Shown piece by piece: positions 60,645 to 64,000 of a DNA stretch of 64,000 nt. Under the pieces are notes generated by a model. The model was given only the letters and a program-made list of their open reading frames with translations, did no database searches and was not told the DNA's origin. The stretch is from contig NZ_JAVIFW010000009.1 of the NCBI RefSeq assembly GCF_031157275.1, positions 1-64,000 of the forward strand. Direction: 5' to 3'. The stretch comes from Streptomyces sp. LHD-70. GTDB taxonomy: Bacteria > Actinomycetota > Actinomycetes > Streptomycetales > Streptomycetaceae. Numbering within the stretch: position 1 is the stretch's first letter; each line of letters begins with the position of its first letter. The translations under genes were made by a program, and so were the position numbers.

Positions 60645-61721
60645 TCAGTCTCCGATGCGGTGCGTCCGTGTGTGGCGGTACGCGTGCTGGTAGTCGGACG
60701 TCTCGGGGTCGACGGTGTACGCGTCCGTGACGACGCGGTCGGCGTCGATCGAGAGCGTCATGAAGCCGAGGGTGTCGTAGGCCGCCCAGAACTCCTTGCT
60801 CTCGGGCCGGTCCGCCTTCCCCTTGGTCTTGGCGGCGGCGCCGCAGACGATCTGCTGCGTGCCCTGGTAGGCGGCGCCGGTGTCCAGGATCTGGAGGGTG
60901 TGGTCGTGGCCGGAGAGGATGAACTCGGCCTTGCCGCACACCACTTCCTCGTACAGCTTCTTGACGTGCTTGCCGCTCATGTAGTCGCCGCAGGTGATGC
61001 CCTCGTACGCGCCCGCGTTGCCGTGCGTGCCGTTGTTCCGCAGCGGGTGGTGGGCGAAGACGAACTTCCAGCGGGCGCGGGAGGCGGCGAGCGAATCGGC
61101 CAGCCAGGCGCGCTGTTTGTGGGCGAAGGGGCCGTCCCAGTGGTACTCGGGGTCGGTCTGCAGGACGTACGAGGAGAGCGGCGTCGTGTCGATGGCGAAG
61201 AACTCGACGACGGGGTCCTGTTGCGGGACGGCGACGGAGTAGTGCCGGTCGGGCATGTACCAGCGCGCGGAGTGCTGGTGGTAGGCGATCTCGTGGTCGC
61301 CGCGGGAGGGGCGGCCGCCGCTGCCGGGGATGATGCCGCTGGTGTCGTGGTTGCCGAGCACCATCAGCCAGGGGACGTCGATGCCCTGGTTGGGCTCCTC
61401 GAACTTCGTCGTGAACTCGTCGTCCAGGACGTCCTCGGGGCCGTTCTCGTAGATGTTGTCGCCGAGCCCGATCGCGAGGTCGACGCCGCGGCGCTCGCAC
61501 AGCTTGCGCGCAGCTGCCGCGACGGCGAACTGGGCGGGCGTGCCGGTGCCCGCGTCCCCCGTGATCAGCACGTTCAACTCGGGCTTGTCCGGTAGCGGGA
61601 ACTTCGCCACGCCGCCCTCGGCGGCCACCGCCTGCCGGCCGAACGTGCCGAGGGTGACAGCGGCGCCGACGCCGACGCCGCCCGCGAGTACGGCACGCCT
61701 GCTGATTCCCTGCGTTTGCAT
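60645..61721 (-). CDS. Tat-exported metallophosphoesterase (acid phosphatase-like)
   Basis: The 358-residue product starts at ATG 61,721. A twin-arginine signal (SRRAVLAGGVGVGAAVTLGT) is followed by calcineurin-type motifs: LITGDAGTGTP, LAIGLGDNIYENGPED, MVLGNHDTSGIIPGSGG, FAHHPLRNNGTHG and LSGHDHTLQI. It should release phosphate from organic phosphates outside the cell, like purple acid phosphatases. It reads away from a secreted phospholipase/sphingomyelinase D; the shared intergenic repeats suggest phosphate control. Confidence 0.92.
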   Translation of the reverse strand: MQTQGISRRAVLAGGVGVGAAVTLGTFGRQAVAAEGGVAKFPLPDKPELNVLITGDAGTGTPAQFAVAAAARKLCERRGVDLAIGLGDNIYENGPEDVLDDEFTTKFEEPNQGIDVPWLMVLGNHDTSGIIPGSGGRPSRGDHEIAYHQHSARWYMPDRHYSVAVPQQDPVVEFFAIDTTPLSSYVLQTDPEYHWDGPFAHKQRAWLADSLAASRARWKFVFAHHPLRNNGTHGNAGAYEGITCGDYMSGKHVKKLYEEVVCGKAEFILSGHDHTLQILDTGAAYQGTQQIVCGAAAKTKGKADRPESKEFWAAYDTLGFMTLSIDADRVVTDAYTVDPETSDYQHAYRHTRTHRIGD

Positions 61722-61824
61722 CCTGCGTCTCCTCGTCGTCGGATGCCACGTCATCCCGGGCAGGCCAACGGGGCTCGGACGGGCTGGGGAGATGCAGTGA
61801 ATCCCGGCGGCACCGCGACGACCA

Positions 61825-61868
61825 GGTTACTGACCGGTTACTTCCGTCACACCTACTGATCACCGGAC
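61825..61868. promoter_or_regulatory. 11-bp phased repeats, PHO-box-like
   Basis: GGTTACTGACC (61,825) and GGTTACTTCCG (61,836) are direct repeats with an 11-bp period. Two weaker units in phase follow at 61,847 and 61,858 (GATCACCGGAC). PhoP boxes of Streptomyces are direct repeats of 11 bp. The flanking genes encode two phosphate-releasing enzymes. The sequence match to the GTTCACC consensus is only partial. Confidence 0.5.
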
Positions 61869-61989
61869 GGTAAGTGGGCATAGGCTCCTCCGAGTTCTGC
61901 CTGCTGTCCACCTCGGCCGCACCCGGGGCGCCGCACAGCGAGCGGGCCGTCCCCACGGCGGCCCGGAACGAACGAGAGGACCCGTCCGC

Positions 61990-63015
61990 ATGAGCGCCGA
62001 ACGCAGACGCCGCAGGACACTGCTGCCGCTGACCCTGGCCTTCGTCACGGCCGCCCTGGGCACGGCAGCCGCATCCGCCGCCCAGGGCGCCGCACCCTTC
62101 CAGGAGTCCGCCCAGAAGTCCGACAAGGCGCCCGCAGAGCGGACCGGCCACAGCAAGCAGCGCCCGACCTGGGCCATCGCCCACCGCGTACTCACCACTG
62201 AAGGCGTGACCGCGGCGCTCCGGGACGGCGCCAACGCTCTGGAGATCGACGCCACGGCCTGGAAGGAAGGCTGGTGGGCGGACCATGACGGCACCCTCAC
62301 CAGCTATGGCGACACGATGGCCGCCATGTTCGACCAGGTGGCGAAGGAGCACCGGACGGGGCGTCACGTCTCGTTCGTCTGGCTGGACATGAAGAACCCC
62401 GACTGGTGCGACAGCGGCGACCCGGAGCAGAAGCAGTGCTCCGCGGCCGCCCTGCGGGACCTGGCCCGCAGCAAGTTGGAGAGCCAGGGCATCCGGGTGC
62501 TCTACGGCTTCTACGGGACCGAGGGCGGCAGCGGCTGGAAGGACGTGGCAGGCGACCTGAACAGCAAGGAAGGCGTCGCCTACAGCGGCGACTACGCGGA
62601 CGTCCGCGCCGGATACGCGGAGCACGGGGCCGCCGTCGCGCAGAACCAGCGGGTGATGGACAACGGGTTGTTCAGCATGGCGCTGAAGTTCGCCGGCATC
62701 CGCGACGAGCTGCGGGCCGGCGCAGCAGCCCGGGACCGCGGGGACCTCGCCCGGACGGTCGGCTGGACCGTGGGCCCCGGCGACCGGAAGCGCGCCGAGA
62801 CCTTGCTCGACGACTCCGACACCGGCGCGGCCGTGGACGCGCTGATCTACGGCAACCGGATGTCCTGCTATCCCGACGGCGTCCGCGGCCCGAAGGGCTG
62901 CGGCACGGACGCCGACGGCGTGCGGGAGTCACTCTCGTACATCAAGGACTACGTCAAGGCGCATCCGGACACGCGCCGCATGGCCAGGAGCGGGGACGTT
63001 CCGTTCGGCGGCTGA
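61990..63015 (+). CDS. Secreted phospholipase/sphingomyelinase D (GDPD-like TIM barrel)
   Basis: The 341-residue product has a signal peptide (TLLPLTLAFVTAALGTAAAS). The catalytic region is AHRVLTTEG (His65), NALEIDATA (Glu85, Asp87) and WADHDGTLTSYGDT (His99), the arrangement of SMase D/PLD toxins of Corynebacterium and spiders. WLDMKNPDWCDSGD and SCYPDGVRGPKGCG supply likely disulfides. It should cleave choline or similar head groups from phospholipids. It is divergent from a phosphatase gene. Confidence 0.88.
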   Translation: MSAERRRRRTLLPLTLAFVTAALGTAAASAAQGAAPFQESAQKSDKAPAERTGHSKQRPTWAIAHRVLTTEGVTAALRDGANALEIDATAWKEGWWADHDGTLTSYGDTMAAMFDQVAKEHRTGRHVSFVWLDMKNPDWCDSGDPEQKQCSAAALRDLARSKLESQGIRVLYGFYGTEGGSGWKDVAGDLNSKEGVAYSGDYADVRAGYAEHGAAVAQNQRVMDNGLFSMALKFAGIRDELRAGAAARDRGDLARTVGWTVGPGDRKRAETLLDDSDTGAAVDALIYGNRMSCYPDGVRGPKGCGTDADGVRESLSYIKDYVKAHPDTRRMARSGDVPFGG

Positions 63016-63107
63016 AACTTCTGGCTCTTCGGGGTTCGGAGGCAGCACCGGTGCTGGGCGACGGCCCTTTCGGTGGCCGCCCTCGACCACCGACGCCGGA
63101 GTCGCCC

Positions 63108-64000
63108 TCAGCCCACCGGGCCTGCCGGGAGCGCGCCGAGCGGCCGGTCGGGGGTGTCGAGCCAGACGGTGTTCTCGCCGCCGGTCACGGTCAGCCCGTA
63201 CCGCTCGACACCCGGCCGGCCGTCGGCGAGCCACCGCGAGGCGGTCTCCTCCAGCCGAGTCCACAGCCGCTGCGGCCCGCCCTCGTACGCGCGCGGTGCC
63301 TTGCCCGGTGGCGTCTCCAGGACCGCCCACGAGCCGTCGGGGTGCAGGAACCAGGGGCCCGACACCTCACCGGCGGCGAGTCCCACCCGTACCGCCCCGG
63401 GCAGGGCGATCTGTACGGACCACATCAGCCCGGTGCTCTCCAGGACGACGGGATCGACGCCGACGTCCACGGGCCGGGCGGAGTCCTTGCTTGCCAGGGC
63501 GGACCGCATCATCGGCCCGATGTCCGGCCGCGTCAGCTCGCGGGAGCGCATGAACGACACGTCGCCACCCAGGAATCGGCCCTCCGCCCTGCCGTTGCCG
63601 GTCTTGACGAGCCGGACGTATCCGTAGGCGTCCAGCCCACCGCCGAGCGACACAAGGATGACGCCACCTGTCTCGGCCTGCTCGACCCACTCCCCGGGCA
63701 CACCGCTCGGCGAGTACGTGGCGATGATCCCGCCGTACGGCGCCCCCGCAGGGCTGCCTTCGGCGGCGTCGCCGGTCAGGAGGGCCGGACGCTGCCCGAG
63801 GGACGCGAGGCGCTCGCCGACGAGGGCGGAGAGGCGCGGGTCGTGCTCGGTGCTCGTGACGCATGCGTCGCCGTACCGGACGCAGGCCAGTGCGGTAGAG
63901 TAGCCGGTGCCGCTGCCTGCCTCGTAGATCCGCTTGCCTGCGGGTACGTCGAAGTCCTCGAACATGCGGAGTACGACGCTCGGGGCGGTGGACGAGCTGG
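63108..64000 (-). CDS. Protein-L-isoaspartate O-methyltransferase-like protein, 5' end beyond the window
   Basis: The visible 297 residues read leftward from the right edge: SSSTAPSVVLRMFEDFDVPA, then GKRIYEAGSGTGYSTALACV (SAM-binding motif I), RLSALVGERLASLGQRPALL and GDAAEGSPAGAPYGGIIATY. This is the PCMT-type layout. A C-terminal extension of about 170 residues (from GRFLGGDVSFM) is typical of Streptomyces members of unknown substrate. The frame stays open to base 64,000, so the start lies outside. Confidence 0.85.
   Translation of the reverse strand, partial: SSSTAPSVVLRMFEDFDVPAGKRIYEAGSGTGYSTALACVRYGDACVTSTEHDPRLSALVGERLASLGQRPALLTGDAAEGSPAGAPYGGIIATYSPSGVPGEWVEQAETGGVILVSLGGGLDAYGYVRLVKTGNGRAEGRFLGGDVSFMRSRELTRPDIGPMMRSALASKDSARPVDVGVDPVVLESTGLMWSVQIALPGAVRVGLAAGEVSGPWFLHPDGSWAVLETPPGKAPRAYEGGPQRLWTRLEETASRWLADGRPGVERYGLTVTGGENTVWLDTPDRPLGALPAGPVG

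Overview
This is high-GC actinobacterial DNA, almost certainly a Streptomyces chromosome. The signs are GGAGG-type ribosome sites, frequent GTG starts, an FO synthase for coenzyme F420, an XRE/DUF397 pair, a SARP-type regulator and several twin-arginine secreted hydrolases. The gene order around 36-41 kb (D,D-carboxypeptidase, GPP34 protein, XRE-DUF5753, DUF397) fits the core chromosome of that genus. The window has two parts joined at about 24.07-24.11 kb.

Positions 1 to about 24,070 are the right part of an integrated phage-like element. The join is a 42-bp displaced 3' piece of a tRNA-Arg(CCU) gene (24,070-24,111), flanked by 11-bp-spaced GCGGGGAC repeats that resemble integrase arm sites. 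The intact tRNA, the integrase and any virion genes must lie left of position 1. From left to right the element carries: edge fragments; a lysis module (amidase fused to a holin-like tail, an XhlA-like protein, a membrane DUF2690 protein); a double-HTH protein; an acetyltransferase gene between 49-bp inverted repeats; a rightward early region with a RecT/PD-(D/E)XK nuclease recombination pair, HTH and replication-like proteins; and a run of small unknown, often zinc-binding, proteins with a PP2C phosphatase (10.2-15.5 kb). Two promoters share TTGACG-N18-TAAAGTTATAT. Three GC-rich stem-loops share a TGCGAG loop and are followed by CCACAAAG. A broken IS481-type transposase ends the early region. 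After it come accessory genes (MerR/quinone oxidoreductase, GNAT, VOC, RibD-like, excalibur, DUF6461) mixed with fragments (a DNA methylase piece, a duplicated block).

Positions 24.1-64.0 kb are chromosomal. 24.7-29.6 kb: AfsR-like SARP regulator divergent from an SDR and a deazaflavin-dependent nitroreductase-like protein. 29.8-36.2 kb: GH25 lysozyme, XRE-TM-DUF2690 protein, peptidoglycan-binding M15 peptidase, MFS exporter, MerR regulator. 36.3-41.4 kb: D,D-carboxypeptidase with a long acidic N-terminus, GPP34 protein, XRE/DUF397 pair. 41.4-44.9 kb: EthD-like protein, SDR and sodium:solute symporter, a likely catabolic set. 44.9-52 kb: large subtilisin-like exopeptidase, LuxR regulator, SpoIIE-type phosphatase, ADP-ribosylglycohydrolase. 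52-59.5 kb: FO synthase FbiC, HigBA-like and VapBC-like toxin-antitoxin pairs, a radical SAM protein with an unusual CX8CX2C cluster, a PHP metallohydrolase. 59.6-64 kb: ABM monooxygenase, Zn-binding unknown, divergent phosphatase and phospholipase/sphingomyelinase D separated by 11-bp repeats like a PHO box, and a methyltransferase cut by the right edge.

The chromosomal part is dominated by cell-envelope remodelling, secreted hydrolases and regulators. The least explained part is the phage-like early region with its repeated RNA hairpins and unknown operon.
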